From the NCBI RefSeq assembly GCF_024213665.1, contig NZ_JANAVP010000008.1, forward strand, positions 1 through 64,000: a DNA stretch of 64,000 bases, given 5' to 3'. This stretch comes from Streptomyces sp. A3M-1-3 (GTDB taxonomy: Bacteria > Actinomycetota > Actinomycetes > Streptomycetales > Streptomycetaceae). The position numbers and the translations under genes are program-made. Each line of letters opens with the position of its first letter. Positions within the stretch are counted from its first letter, which is position 1. Positions 53,399 to 61,369 of this stretch are shown here, piece after piece. Under the pieces are notes generated by a model. It saw nothing but the letters and a program-made list of their open reading frames with translations, had not been told where the DNA came from and searched no databases.

Positions 53399-54634
53399 TC
53401 AGGCCAGCGCGGCCAGCGGGTCGTCCAGTACCGGCTGCCAGGCCAACTCGGCCGCCCCGACCAGGCTGTTGTGGTCCAGCGTGCAGGGCAGAATCGGTAC
53501 GCCTCCGCTGCGGCCCCACAGGCTGCGGTCGGCGACGACCGCGCGCAGCCGCTCCGGGCCGGCGTCCAGCAGCTCGCGGTGCAGCCCGCCGAGGATGATC
53601 CGGTCAGGATTGAGGATGTTGACCAGCCCGGCCAGACCCAGGCCGAGCCGGTCGATGAGCTCCTCGGCCGCGTGTCGCACGTCCGGGTCGTCGTACTCCC
53701 CCCGCAGCAGGTCGCGGGACTGCTGCAACAGCGAGACCTCGGGGCCCGGTTCGCGCCGCGCGGCGGTGAGGAAGGCGAGCGGATCGGCCTCGACGTCGAG
53801 GCAGCCGCGGCTGCCGCAGTGGCAGGGGCGGCCCTCCGGGTTGACGGTCAGGTGGCCGACCTCGAGGGCGAGGCCGGCGCTGCCGGAGTGCAGCCGGCCG
53901 TCGAGGACCAGCGCGCCGCCGACGCCGCGGTGGCCGGTGGCCACGCAGAGCAGGTGCTGCGCGCTGCGGCCCGCCCCGTGCCGGTGCTCGGCCAGGGCCG
54001 CGAGGTTGACGTCGTTGCCGGTCAGGGCAGGGCCCGCGAGGCCGGCGGCGCGTACCCGCTCGGCGAAGATGGCGCGGACGGGAGCACCGGCGGGCCAGGC
54101 GAGGTGCAGGGGGTTCAGAGCCGTACCCTCCGGTTCCGCGACGGCGGACGGTACGGCGAGACCCGCGCCGATGCACCGGCGCCCGGTGTCACGCAGCAGG
54201 CCCGCGCCCGCGTCCACCACGGCGCCGAGCACCTGCGCCGGGTCGGCGGAGACGGTCACGCAGCCGGGGGCGGTGGCGACGATCCGGCCGCCGAGCCCGA
54301 CCAGCGCGGCGCGGAACCCGTCGGCGTGCACCTGGGCGGCCAGCGCGACCGGGCCCGTCTCATCGACGGCGAGCCGGTGCGAGGGCCGGCCCTGCGAACC
54401 GCCCGCGACGCCGGGCCGGGAGTCGACGCGGATCAGCCCGAGCGCTTCCAGCTCCGCCGCGACCGCGCCTGCGGTGGCCCGGGTGACGCCGAGTTCGGCC
54501 GTGAGGACGGCGCGGGTGGGCGCCCGGCCTGTGTGGACGAGCTCCAGGGCGGGTCCCAGTGCGCCACGGCCCCTCTCGATCTTGGTCCGCGGGGACACAT
54601 CCCCCACCCTGCGCGTGGCCGCGTTGCCGTTCAT
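53399..54634 (-). CDS. ROK-family transcriptional regulator
   Basis: A 411-residue ROK protein. An N-terminal winged helix (about 25-80, LTAELGVTRATAGAVAAELE) precedes a sugar-kinase-like domain with LTGNDVNLAALAEH and the zinc motif in NPEGRPCHCGSRGCLDVE. It should sense a sugar and control an unlinked operon; no sugar transporter is near. Confidence 0.9.
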   Translation of the reverse strand: MNGNAATRRVGDVSPRTKIERGRGALGPALELVHTGRAPTRAVLTAELGVTRATAGAVAAELEALGLIRVDSRPGVAGGSQGRPSHRLAVDETGPVALAAQVHADGFRAALVGLGGRIVATAPGCVTVSADPAQVLGAVVDAGAGLLRDTGRRCIGAGLAVPSAVAEPEGTALNPLHLAWPAGAPVRAIFAERVRAAGLAGPALTGNDVNLAALAEHRHGAGRSAQHLLCVATGHRGVGGALVLDGRLHSGSAGLALEVGHLTVNPEGRPCHCGSRGCLDVEADPLAFLTAARREPGPEVSLLQQSRDLLRGEYDDPDVRHAAEELIDRLGLGLAGLVNILNPDRIILGGLHRELLDAGPERLRAVVADRSLWGRSGGVPILPCTLDHNSLVGAAELAWQPVLDDPLAALA

Positions 54635-54668
54635 GAAGGCGAGTTTCGCATGATCCCCGGGCCCGGCG

Positions 54669-55364
54669 TCAGCCGCTCCCGCCGTCGGTGGCGGGGAGCG
54701 GGTTCGTAGCGCTGCCGGTGAAACCGCTGACCCGGAGTGTGATGTTCAGGCGTCCGCTCAGGCCGAGCGCGGGCGGCGCGGTGCCGGGACGGACGCGTGG
54801 CACCCCGTGGTAGGCGAGGCGGGAGGCACCGCCGAACACGAACAGATCTCCGCTGCGTAGATCCACATCGTGGTACGGGCGCCCACGTGACTCCGTGTTG
54901 CCGAAGCGGAAGACGCAGGAGTCGCCGAGGCTGATCGACACCACCGGGTCGTCGGACCTCTCGTCGCTGTCGCGGTGCATCCCCATCCGGGCCTCCGCAC
55001 CATAGAAGTTGATCAAGGCGATGTCGTACCGGGCCGGGCAGGGGTCCCCGCCGTACGCTTCCTCGACGGCCTTGCGCGCCAGGTCGCCCAGCCACCGCGG
55101 CAGCCGTTTCACCGGGGCGTTGTCGCCGTCGACGACGGTGCGCGCATAGCCGTGCGGGTACCAGTGCCACCCGAGGCAGACCTGCTGGGCGGTCATCGTC
55201 CCGCCGCCCGGCGTACGGACCGTCCGCATCCCCGCCGGCGGGGATGCCCACTCACGGCAGGCCGCCACCAGCTCCCGCTGCTGTTCGGGCCCCAGCCAGT
55301 CCGGCACGTGCACCGCGCCGTCCGCCGGCACGGTCCGGTTACGGGGGAACAGTTCGACGTTCAT
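54669..55364 (-). CDS. alkB: AlkB-type alpha-ketoglutarate-dependent repair enzyme
   Basis: A 231-residue Fe(II)/2OG dioxygenase that removes alkyl groups from nucleic-acid bases. The iron ligands fit His and Asp of MGMHRDSDE and His of LAYHGVPR; the 2OG-binding Arg is in GRLNITLRVSG. YDIALINFYG is also typical. The ATG at 55364 overlaps the stop of the ArsR-like gene (ATGA), so it is co-translated with a regulator. Confidence 0.92.
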   Translation of the reverse strand: MNVELFPRNRTVPADGAVHVPDWLGPEQQRELVAACREWASPPAGMRTVRTPGGGTMTAQQVCLGWHWYPHGYARTVVDGDNAPVKRLPRWLGDLARKAVEEAYGGDPCPARYDIALINFYGAEARMGMHRDSDERSDDPVVSISLGDSCVFRFGNTESRGRPYHDVDLRSGDLFVFGGASRLAYHGVPRVRPGTAPPALGLSGRLNITLRVSGFTGSATNPLPATDGGSG

Positions 55365-56344
55365 ACGTCTTCATTGTCGCTCTGGGCGCTGACCAGCACC
55401 TGGCCCGCGTGCGTCCGGTAATAGAGCACCGACCGCCCGGCGCGCCGGCGCTCGACCAGGCGGGCGTCGAGCAGGACCTTGAGGTGGCGGCCCACCGATC
55501 CCAGCCCCTGCCCGGTCAGCGCCACCAGCTGCGTCGTGCTCTTCGGGGTGTCGAGGAGGACGAGGACGCTCGCCCGCGCGGGCCCGAGCAACGCGTCCAG
55601 GGCCTCCGGCACGGGCGCCCGGTCCGCCCCGGCCAGCGGGCCCGAGCACGGGTAGACGACGGCGTAGCGCTGGGTGGATTCCCAGGAGACCCAGCCCTGG
55701 CGTGGCGTGATCGGCACGAACAGCAGCTGCGCCCCGGAGATCTCGCGCGGCGGGTAGTCGTACGTGTTGATCTGCAGCCGGCTCTCGCCCAGCCAGAGCA
55801 TTCCGGGGCGCATGGCGTCCAGTGCCGCTGCCCAGCCGCCCTGGCTCAACTGCGCCGTACGCGCGACGACATCGGCCTCGATGATCCGTCGTCGCCGCGG
55901 CCAGGTGGGAAGCACCGATTCCGTCCAGACCCACTCCAGGAGTCCGGCGGCGCGTTCCGGCAGATCGGAGCGGCGCAGCGCGGCGGGGAGCGGGCCGCCG
56001 CCCAGCGACACGGCCAGGTCGGCGCGCGCGGCCTCGGCCGGCGTCTCGCGTATGCGCGCCAGCTCCTGCCCGAAAGAGGACTCGCCTTCCTCGGTGGGGG
56101 TGGGGGTGAGGAAGTCCGCATTCCAGCGGCGCCCGAGCCCGGTCCGTACGAGCAGTGCGGTGACCGGGTCGGCAGCCAGCCGCTCCCGGTAGGCGGGCAG
56201 GTGTGCGTCGAGCCACGCGCGCTCGCCCGGGTGCGCTGCCGTTCCCCGCTCCAGGGTCTTCAGGCTCGCGATGACCTCGGCCAGCGGGGAGGTGACGAAC
56301 CGGCTTCTCGCGAGCGTGTCGGCGTTGACCTGCCACCAGCCCAT
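55361..56344 (-). CDS. ArsR-like winged-helix regulator with large N-terminal domain
   Basis: A 327-residue protein. The C-terminal 90 residues are an ArsR-type winged helix (LLGPARASVLVLLDTPKSTT, GLGSVGRHLKVLLDARLVER, LYYRT). The first 230 are a helical ligand-type domain of the actinobacterial DUF5937 kind; that name is from memory. The start codon at 56344 directly abuts a perfect inverted repeat, so it probably represses itself and the divergent MFS gene. Confidence 0.82.
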   Translation of the reverse strand: MGWWQVNADTLARSRFVTSPLAEVIASLKTLERGTAAHPGERAWLDAHLPAYRERLAADPVTALLVRTGLGRRWNADFLTPTPTEEGESSFGQELARIRETPAEAARADLAVSLGGGPLPAALRRSDLPERAAGLLEWVWTESVLPTWPRRRRIIEADVVARTAQLSQGGWAAALDAMRPGMLWLGESRLQINTYDYPPREISGAQLLFVPITPRQGWVSWESTQRYAVVYPCSGPLAGADRAPVPEALDALLGPARASVLVLLDTPKSTTQLVALTGQGLGSVGRHLKVLLDARLVERRRAGRSVLYYRTHAGQVLVSAQSDNEDV

Positions 56345-56368
56345 TTGTTTCGCCTCCCAGCGAAACAA
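56345..56368. promoter_or_regulatory. 9-bp inverted-repeat operator between regulator and MFS pump
   Basis: TTGTTTCGC at 56345-56353 and GCGAAACAA at 56360-56368 are exact inverse copies around six bases. The site touches the regulator's start codon and lies 38 bases before the MFS start. It stands out as AT-rich in this genome. Confidence 0.75.
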
Positions 56369-56405
56369 TAACGCCCGCGGGGCGGGGCCATTGAGCCTTG
56401 GGGCC

Positions 56406-57629
56406 ATGCGCACGTACCAAGAACTCTTCCGGACACCGGAGTTCACGCCGTTCTTTCTGACCGCCTCGCTGCAGGTGGCCGCCCAGACGGTGGGCGGCCT
56501 GGCCCTCGGCACACTGATCTACGCGGCGACCGGCTCACCCCTGCTCTCCGCCCTCGCCATGTTCGGCCCCTCCCTCGCCCAGGTGATCGGCGCGACGACG
56601 CTGCTGTCGGCGGCCGACCGGCTGCCGCCGCGCGCCGCCATGACGGGCTTGGCGCTGCTCTTCGGCCTCGGCGCCGCCGCCCAGGCCGTTCCCGGGCTGC
56701 CTGTGTGGGCCGCCTTCGCCGTCCTCCTGGGCCTCGGGATGATCGCCTCGCTGGGCGGCGGCGTGCGCTACGGACTGCTGGGCGAGATTCTCCCGAGGGA
56801 GGGGTACCTGCTCGGCCGGTCCGTGCTGAACATGTCCGCCGGCACCATGCAGATCTGCGGGTTCGCGGTCGGCGGCGTGCTGGTGACCACCCTGTCACCT
56901 CGCGGCACGCTGCTCACCGCCGCCGTCCTGTACGTCGCCGCCGCGGCGGTCGCGCGGTTCGGCCTCAGCAGCCGGCCGCCGCGTGCCGCCGGGCGGCCGT
57001 CGGTCACCCAGACCTGGCGGAACAACGCGCGGCTGTGGTCCTCCAAACCCCGCCGCTACGTCTACCTCGCCCTGTGGGTGCCCAACGGGCTGATCGTCGG
57101 CTGCGAGTCCCTGTTCATCCCCTACGCGCCTGCGCACTCGGGGCTCCTGTTCGCCTTCGCCGCACTCGGCATGCTGGCCGGGGACACGCTGACCGGCCGG
57201 TTCGTCCCTCAGCGGTGGCGGGCACGCCTGGGCGCCGCGCTGCGCCTGCTGCTCGCCGCTCCGTACCTGGTCTTCGCCCTGCACCCGGCGCTGCCCGTCG
57301 CGGTGGCGGTCGTCGTGCTCGCCTCGATCGGATACTCGGCGAGCCTGCTGCTCCAGGAGCGGCTGATGTCGCTGACGCCGGATGAACTGAGCGGCCACGC
57401 GCTCGGACTGCACTCCTCCGGAATGCTCACCATGCAGGGCGTGGGCGCCGCCCTCGCGGGCGCCGTCGCCCAGTTCACCTCGCCGGCGACGGCGATGGCC
57501 GTGATCGCGGCGGCCTCAGTCGCGGTCACGCTGGCCCTGGCGCCCGGTCTGCGCCCGGACCGCAGACCGCCCGGCCCCGATGGGGTGCGCGACCTCCGCG
57601 ATGTCCGCGACCTCCCGACTGCGAAGTAG
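56406..57629 (+). CDS. MFS transporter
   Basis: A 407-residue major facilitator with about 12 transmembrane segments, starting MRTYQELFRTPEFTPFFLTA. Landmarks are LGGGVRYGLLGEILPREGYL and NMSAGTMQICGFAVGGVLV. Divergent from the ArsR-like regulator with a shared operator, so probably an inducible efflux pump. The C-terminal tail (RDLRDVRDLPTAK) is repetitive. Confidence 0.88.
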   Translation: MRTYQELFRTPEFTPFFLTASLQVAAQTVGGLALGTLIYAATGSPLLSALAMFGPSLAQVIGATTLLSAADRLPPRAAMTGLALLFGLGAAAQAVPGLPVWAAFAVLLGLGMIASLGGGVRYGLLGEILPREGYLLGRSVLNMSAGTMQICGFAVGGVLVTTLSPRGTLLTAAVLYVAAAAVARFGLSSRPPRAAGRPSVTQTWRNNARLWSSKPRRYVYLALWVPNGLIVGCESLFIPYAPAHSGLLFAFAALGMLAGDTLTGRFVPQRWRARLGAALRLLLAAPYLVFALHPALPVAVAVVVLASIGYSASLLLQERLMSLTPDELSGHALGLHSSGMLTMQGVGAALAGAVAQFTSPATAMAVIAAASVAVTLALAPGLRPDRRPPGPDGVRDLRDVRDLPTAK

Positions 57630-57759
57630 CCGTCCTCGTGGTTGCGGCTTGTACGAACCGGGGGCCGACCCGGGGGCTGAGGAACATCCGTGTCAGATCG
57701 TGTGCCGGCGCCGCGGCCACAGCATCTTGGGTACGGACGGCAAGACCCGGTCGTCGTGG

Positions 57760-57984
57760 CTACTGGGCCGGCTTGATGTTCTGGTTGGCGTGGAAGAGGT
57801 TGTCCGGGTCGTAGGTTCGCTTGACCTGTGCGAGCCGGTCGTAGTGGTCGCGGTACGTGGCCCGGACCCGCTCCTGGCCCTCGCCCGCACCCATGAAGTT
57901 CACGTACGAGCCGCCCATGGAGTGCGGGTGCAGCTCCTCCCAGTAGTTGACGCACCATTGCCTGATGGCCTCGCGGCCGGCTGG
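57760..57984 (-). pseudogene. C-terminal fragment of a BBE-type FAD oxidoreductase
   Basis: About 74 codons survive, ending YDPDNLFHANQNIKPAQ, the standard C-terminus of berberine-bridge FAD oxidases; WCVNYWEELHPHSMGGSYVN precedes it. Upstream the homology ends abruptly near 57984, where coding sequence of a different gene on the other strand begins. About 380 residues including the FAD domain are lost. Confidence 0.85.
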
Positions 57985-58895
57985 GATCGCGCGACATCGA
58001 AGAACTGGAGTCGACCGCCCACGCGTTCCGCGCCTGGGACCACAAGTACGGTGGCGGCCTGCGGCGCAAGGCCGTCGTGGGACAGCTCAACGAGGTGGCA
58101 GCGCATCTGGAAGAGCACCAGGCGCCGGAAGTGGAGCAGCGGCTCTACCGAGTCATGGCACAACTCGGGGGCACGGCGGCCACCATGGCCTGGGATTCCG
58201 GGCTTCAGAAGCGCGCCCAGGACTACTACCAGCTGGCTTTGCGTGCTGCTCACGCCGGGGCGGATAGGGCCTTCGGTGCCAACGTCCTGGCGGGCATGGC
58301 CCGCCAGATGCTCTACCGCGACAGACCTCAGGACGCCCTTGAGCTGGTACACCTCGCTCAGAAGGGGGCGCTCGACAGCGCGGGCCCCCGCGTACGGGCC
58401 ATGCTCCACACACGCGAGGCATGGGCATACGCCGCACTGGGGCGCACTTCAGCTTTCCAGCGAGCAACGGCCGAGGCTGCTGAGGCCCTCGCCGACGCTG
58501 AGCCCGGTCGGGAGCCCTACTGGATCGCTTACTTCGACAGCGCCGAACTCGCCGGCGTCAGCGGCGGCCGTCTGCTCACTCTGGCCCGGCAGGAGCCTCA
58601 GCGCCATGCAGAGGCCGCAGCGGACTCTATCCGGAAGGCACTTGCGACGCGCGGCCCTGAAGCGGGGCGCAGCCACGCCTTGGACGTGATCGGCCTGGCC
58701 GAGTGCTACTTCCTGACCGGCGACGTGACGGGCGCCGTGGAGCACACACACCGCGCGGTGGATGCCGCGGCCCGAACCCAGTCCAGCCGCGTACGTGCGC
58801 AGCTGGGGCAGCTCTACCCGTACACAGTCGGGCGGGGGGCGTCGCGGCCGGTGAGCGAGGCGCGGGCTAGGCTCCGCGACGCGTTGTCGACCTGA
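57985..58895 (+). pseudogene. N-terminally truncated XRE/TPR regulator
   Basis: About 300 codons of the C-terminal half of a Streptomyces helix-turn-helix/TPR protein: AFRAWDHKYGGGLRRKAVVG, QLNEVAAHLEEHQAPEVEQR, DYYQLALRAAHAGADRAFGA and GRSHALDVIGLAECYFL. The DNA-binding part is missing and the frame starts at the junction with the BBE fragment. A GTG at 58077 could still start a shorter protein. It remains open and in step with the SLOG-like gene downstream. Confidence 0.75.
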
Positions 58896-58903
58896 GGAGA
58901 ATT

Positions 58904-59389
58904 GTGACCATCTTCGCCGTAACCGGGCACATGGACCTGACCGAGGACAGCGTCCCCCTTGTTCGTGACGCGCTGCGACGGCTGCTCGAGAGCCACGCCG
59001 CCGCGGACCTGACCGGCATCTCGTGCATCGCCAAGGGCAGCGACTCACTGTTCGCTGAGGCGGTGCTCGAGGCCGGCGGGCGCCTGGTCGTCGTGATGCC
59101 GTCGAAGGACTACCGGCAGAAGAAGGTGAAGACGGACCACGAAGCAACCTTCGATCGGCTCATTGAGGCTGCTGCGGAGGTCGTTGTCCTGCCGCACGAG
59201 GCTGCGAACCGTCAGGCGTACGAGGATGCGAACCATACGCTGCTCGAGCGCGCGGACCGCCTGATCGCTGTGTGGAATGGTGAGCCTCCATCGGGGAAGG
59301 GAGGCGGCACTGCGGACACCGTCATCGAGGCGCGCGACGCGGGTCTGCCAGTGGACATCGTGTGGCCTCACGGGGCCGCGAGGTGCTGA
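58904..59389 (+). CDS. SLOG-like nucleotide-binding protein
   Basis: A 161-residue Rossmann-type protein: MTIFAVTGHMDLTEDSVPLV, ISCIAKGSDSLFAEAVLEAG, LVVVMPSKDY and RADRLIAVWNGEPPSGKGGG. This is the SLOG/LOG-like layout (DprA-related). In Streptomyces such genes often follow XRE/TPR genes like the truncated one just upstream. GTG start at 58904 with GAGGAG. Function unknown; possibly a signalling-nucleotide sensor. Confidence 0.75.
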   Translation: MTIFAVTGHMDLTEDSVPLVRDALRRLLESHAAADLTGISCIAKGSDSLFAEAVLEAGGRLVVVMPSKDYRQKKVKTDHEATFDRLIEAAAEVVVLPHEAANRQAYEDANHTLLERADRLIAVWNGEPPSGKGGGTADTVIEARDAGLPVDIVWPHGAARC

Positions 59390-59458
59390 CGGACCGAGGC
59401 GCAGCCGCTGTGTAACCCCTGGTTCACGGCGCGCGACGGACGGTGCGTCCCGGGCATG

Positions 59459-59498
59459 ACGACTTCCCCTCCCGCCCGTAGGCGAGAGGGGAAGTCGT
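59459..59498. terminator. Bidirectional terminator, 13-bp stem
   Basis: ACGACTTCCCCTC at 59459-59471 pairs exactly with 59486-59498 around a 14-base loop. It sits between the SLOG gene and the converging 49-residue gene, whose stop codon overlaps the right arm. Confidence 0.88.
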
Positions 59499-59647
59499 TA
59501 CGTGCCGGGCGCCGGTTCCTCAGCTGGAGTTTCCGCATCGGGCGGGGACTCGATCAAGCCTATGTTCACGAGCGTGACCGTGTCCGCCGCAGTGACGTCA
59601 ATCCGCCGTACCGCCGGGCGCTCCCCCGGCTTATCCTGCTCGGGCAT
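59498..59647 (-). CDS. Small acidic protein, 49 residues
   Basis: A 49-residue protein (RRIDVTAADTVTLVNIGLIE in the middle, acidic Pro/Glu-rich tail). GGAGG lies at good distance before the ATG at 59647, which supports translation. No family recognised. It follows the 60-residue gene by 11 bases and probably shares its transcript. Confidence 0.6.
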   Translation of the reverse strand: MPEQDKPGERPAVRRIDVTAADTVTLVNIGLIESPPDAETPAEEPAPGT

Positions 59648-59658
59648 ATTGGCCTCCT

Positions 59659-59841
59659 TCAGCACAGCATGGCGATCAGTCCAGTCGCGGCGCCGACAGC
59701 CCCGGTAAGTACGCCGACCGTGGGAAGCGGCAAGCGACGGCCCTTCAGCTGCTCGACCTCCGCACGAATCTCGCCGAGGGCCTTGTCGGTGTCCTCCTTG
59801 AGCTGCTTCACGTCCGCCTCGGTACGGTCCGAACGCTGCAC
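59659..59841 (-). CDS. Small coiled-coil/membrane protein, 60 residues
   Basis: A 60-residue protein: a charged helical N-terminus (EADVKQLKEDTDKALGEIRA) and one C-terminal transmembrane segment (VGVLTGAVGAATGLIAMLC). The layout recalls holin-like or phage-associated small proteins, but no phage genes are near. The ATG at 59841 abuts the truncated MFS fragment, so its promoter may have been lost or replaced. Confidence 0.55.
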   Translation of the reverse strand: MQRSDRTEADVKQLKEDTDKALGEIRAEVEQLKGRRLPLPTVGVLTGAVGAATGLIAMLC

Positions 59842-59849
59842 CAGCAGCG

Positions 59850-60161
59850 CGCATGCTGCTCGGTTCGCTCGCGCCCACGGTCTGGCTCGCGCTCCTCGGC
59901 TTCGCCGTCACCGGGCTCGGCCTCGCGAACCTCTTCCCCGTGGCCATCGACCGCGCGGGCGCGCTCGCGGGCCCGACCGGGGTGGCGGCCGCGTCGACGC
60001 TCGGCTACGGCGGGATGCTGCTCGGCCCGCCCGCGATCGGGTTCCTGGCCGAGTGGTTCTCGCTGCCCGCCGCGCTGACGACGGTGGCTCTGCTCGCGGC
60101 CGTCGCCGCGCTCATCGGGTACTCGGTACGCCACGTATCCGTACGGGCGCGGGCTGAGTAG
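59850..60161 (+). pseudogene. C-terminal fragment of an MFS transporter
   Basis: About 100 codons with three transmembrane segments (LLGSLAPTVWLALLGFAVTG, GGMLLGPPAIGFLAEWF, TTVALLAAVAALIGYSVR), equal to helices 10-12 of a DHA-type MFS. Nothing upstream continues it; it starts at the end of the small divergent gene. Truncated, not functional. Confidence 0.75.
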
Positions 60162-60233
60162 CCGTACTCAGGCGTGCCGCAGTCCCAGGCGCCAGGATGA
60201 GGCCACATCGCACGGACCGACGAGGAGAACACC

Positions 60234-60578
60234 ATGGTCAAGGCACGGCTGCGCGGACTGGCACGACTCACGTTCGGCAACCCTCTCTCGCTCGCCTACC
60301 TCGGCCTCGTCGCGGCGGCGGCGCTCGTCCTGGCCTACGACCAGCTGTTCGTCACGCACGAGGACGCGTCCTTCGCCGGGGTGGGACTGATCTTCACCGC
60401 CGCCCCGACGGTCTTCGGGTTCATCGCCGCGGAAGAAGCGATCTGGGGGCTGGAGGGGTCCGGCTGGTACTTCTCGCTCGGAATCGCGGCTTCCGTGCTC
60501 TTCCAGTCGTTCGTCCTCGGACTGCTGCTGCGCCTGCTGAACGGCCGAGCGCGCCCGGCGCACCCCCAGGGCGCCTGA
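60234..60578 (+). CDS. SCO4225-family membrane protein
   Basis: A 114-residue membrane protein with about three transmembrane segments (LAYLGLVAAAALVLAYDQLF, VGLIFTAAPTVFGFIAA, YFSLGIAASVLFQSFVLGLL), a type conserved in Streptomyces with unknown function. The ATG at 60234 follows GAGGAGA. Confidence 0.75.
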   Translation: MVKARLRGLARLTFGNPLSLAYLGLVAAAALVLAYDQLFVTHEDASFAGVGLIFTAAPTVFGFIAAEEAIWGLEGSGWYFSLGIAASVLFQSFVLGLLLRLLNGRARPAHPQGA

Positions 60579-60599
60579 CCTGCTGGCACAATCGCCCGC

Positions 60600-61343
60600 A
60601 TGGACGTCGCCGAACACATCAAGGCCCTTGACACGGAAGGCCGGTTGCTGGCCTCCGCCGCCGAAGCGGCCGGGCCGGACGCGCCCGTTCCCACCTGCCC
60701 CGGCTGGACGGTGCGGGACCTGCTCCGGCACACCGGCGTGGTCCACCGGTGGGCGACGCGTTTCGTCGCCGAGGGAGCCACCGGGTTCCTGCCGGACGCC
60801 GGCCAGCCGGAGCTGGACGGGGCGGAGCTGCTGGAGTGGTTCCGGGAGGGCCACGAGCTGCTGGTCGCCGCGCTCCGTGCCGCGCCCCCGGACCTGGAGT
60901 GCTGGAGCTTTATGCCCGCGCCGTCACCGTTGGCGTTCTGGGCGCGGCGGCAGGCACACGAGACGGCGGTGCACCGACTGGACGCGGAGTCCGCGCGGGC
61001 CACGCACGCGGGCGGTGTGGAAGCGGCGTTCGCCGACGACGGCGTCGACGAGCTGCTGCGCGCCTTCCACGCCCGCCCGAAGAGCCGGGTGCGGACGGCG
61101 GAACCGCGCATCCTGCGCGTACGGGCCACGGACACCGCCGCCGTCTGGACGGTGCACCTGTCGGCCGCACCGCCGCGTGCGGAGCGTACGGACGAGGGGC
61201 CCGCGGACTGCGAGGTGAGCGGACCGGCGGAGGTGCTCTACGCGACCCTGTGGAACCGGCTGCCGCTTTCCGCGCTGACCGTCACGGGGGACGAATCGCT
61301 CGCCCGGCTGTGGCGGGAGACCTCCGCGATCACCTGGGCCTAA
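60600..61343 (+). CDS. Mycothiol-dependent maleylpyruvate isomerase-type protein
   Basis: A 247-residue DinB/MDMPI-fold protein: CPGWTVRDLLRHTGVVHRWA and RRQAHETAVHRLDAE hold the three metal-binding His residues of the family, and a C-terminal MDMPI-C-like part follows. Family members use mycothiol to isomerise or detoxify small molecules. Substrate unknown. Confidence 0.85.
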   Translation: MDVAEHIKALDTEGRLLASAAEAAGPDAPVPTCPGWTVRDLLRHTGVVHRWATRFVAEGATGFLPDAGQPELDGAELLEWFREGHELLVAALRAAPPDLECWSFMPAPSPLAFWARRQAHETAVHRLDAESARATHAGGVEAAFADDGVDELLRAFHARPKSRVRTAEPRILRVRATDTAAVWTVHLSAAPPRAERTDEGPADCEVSGPAEVLYATLWNRLPLSALTVTGDESLARLWRETSAITWA

Positions 61344-61369
61344 GCGCGCCCGAGCGGGGGCTAGGGGCA

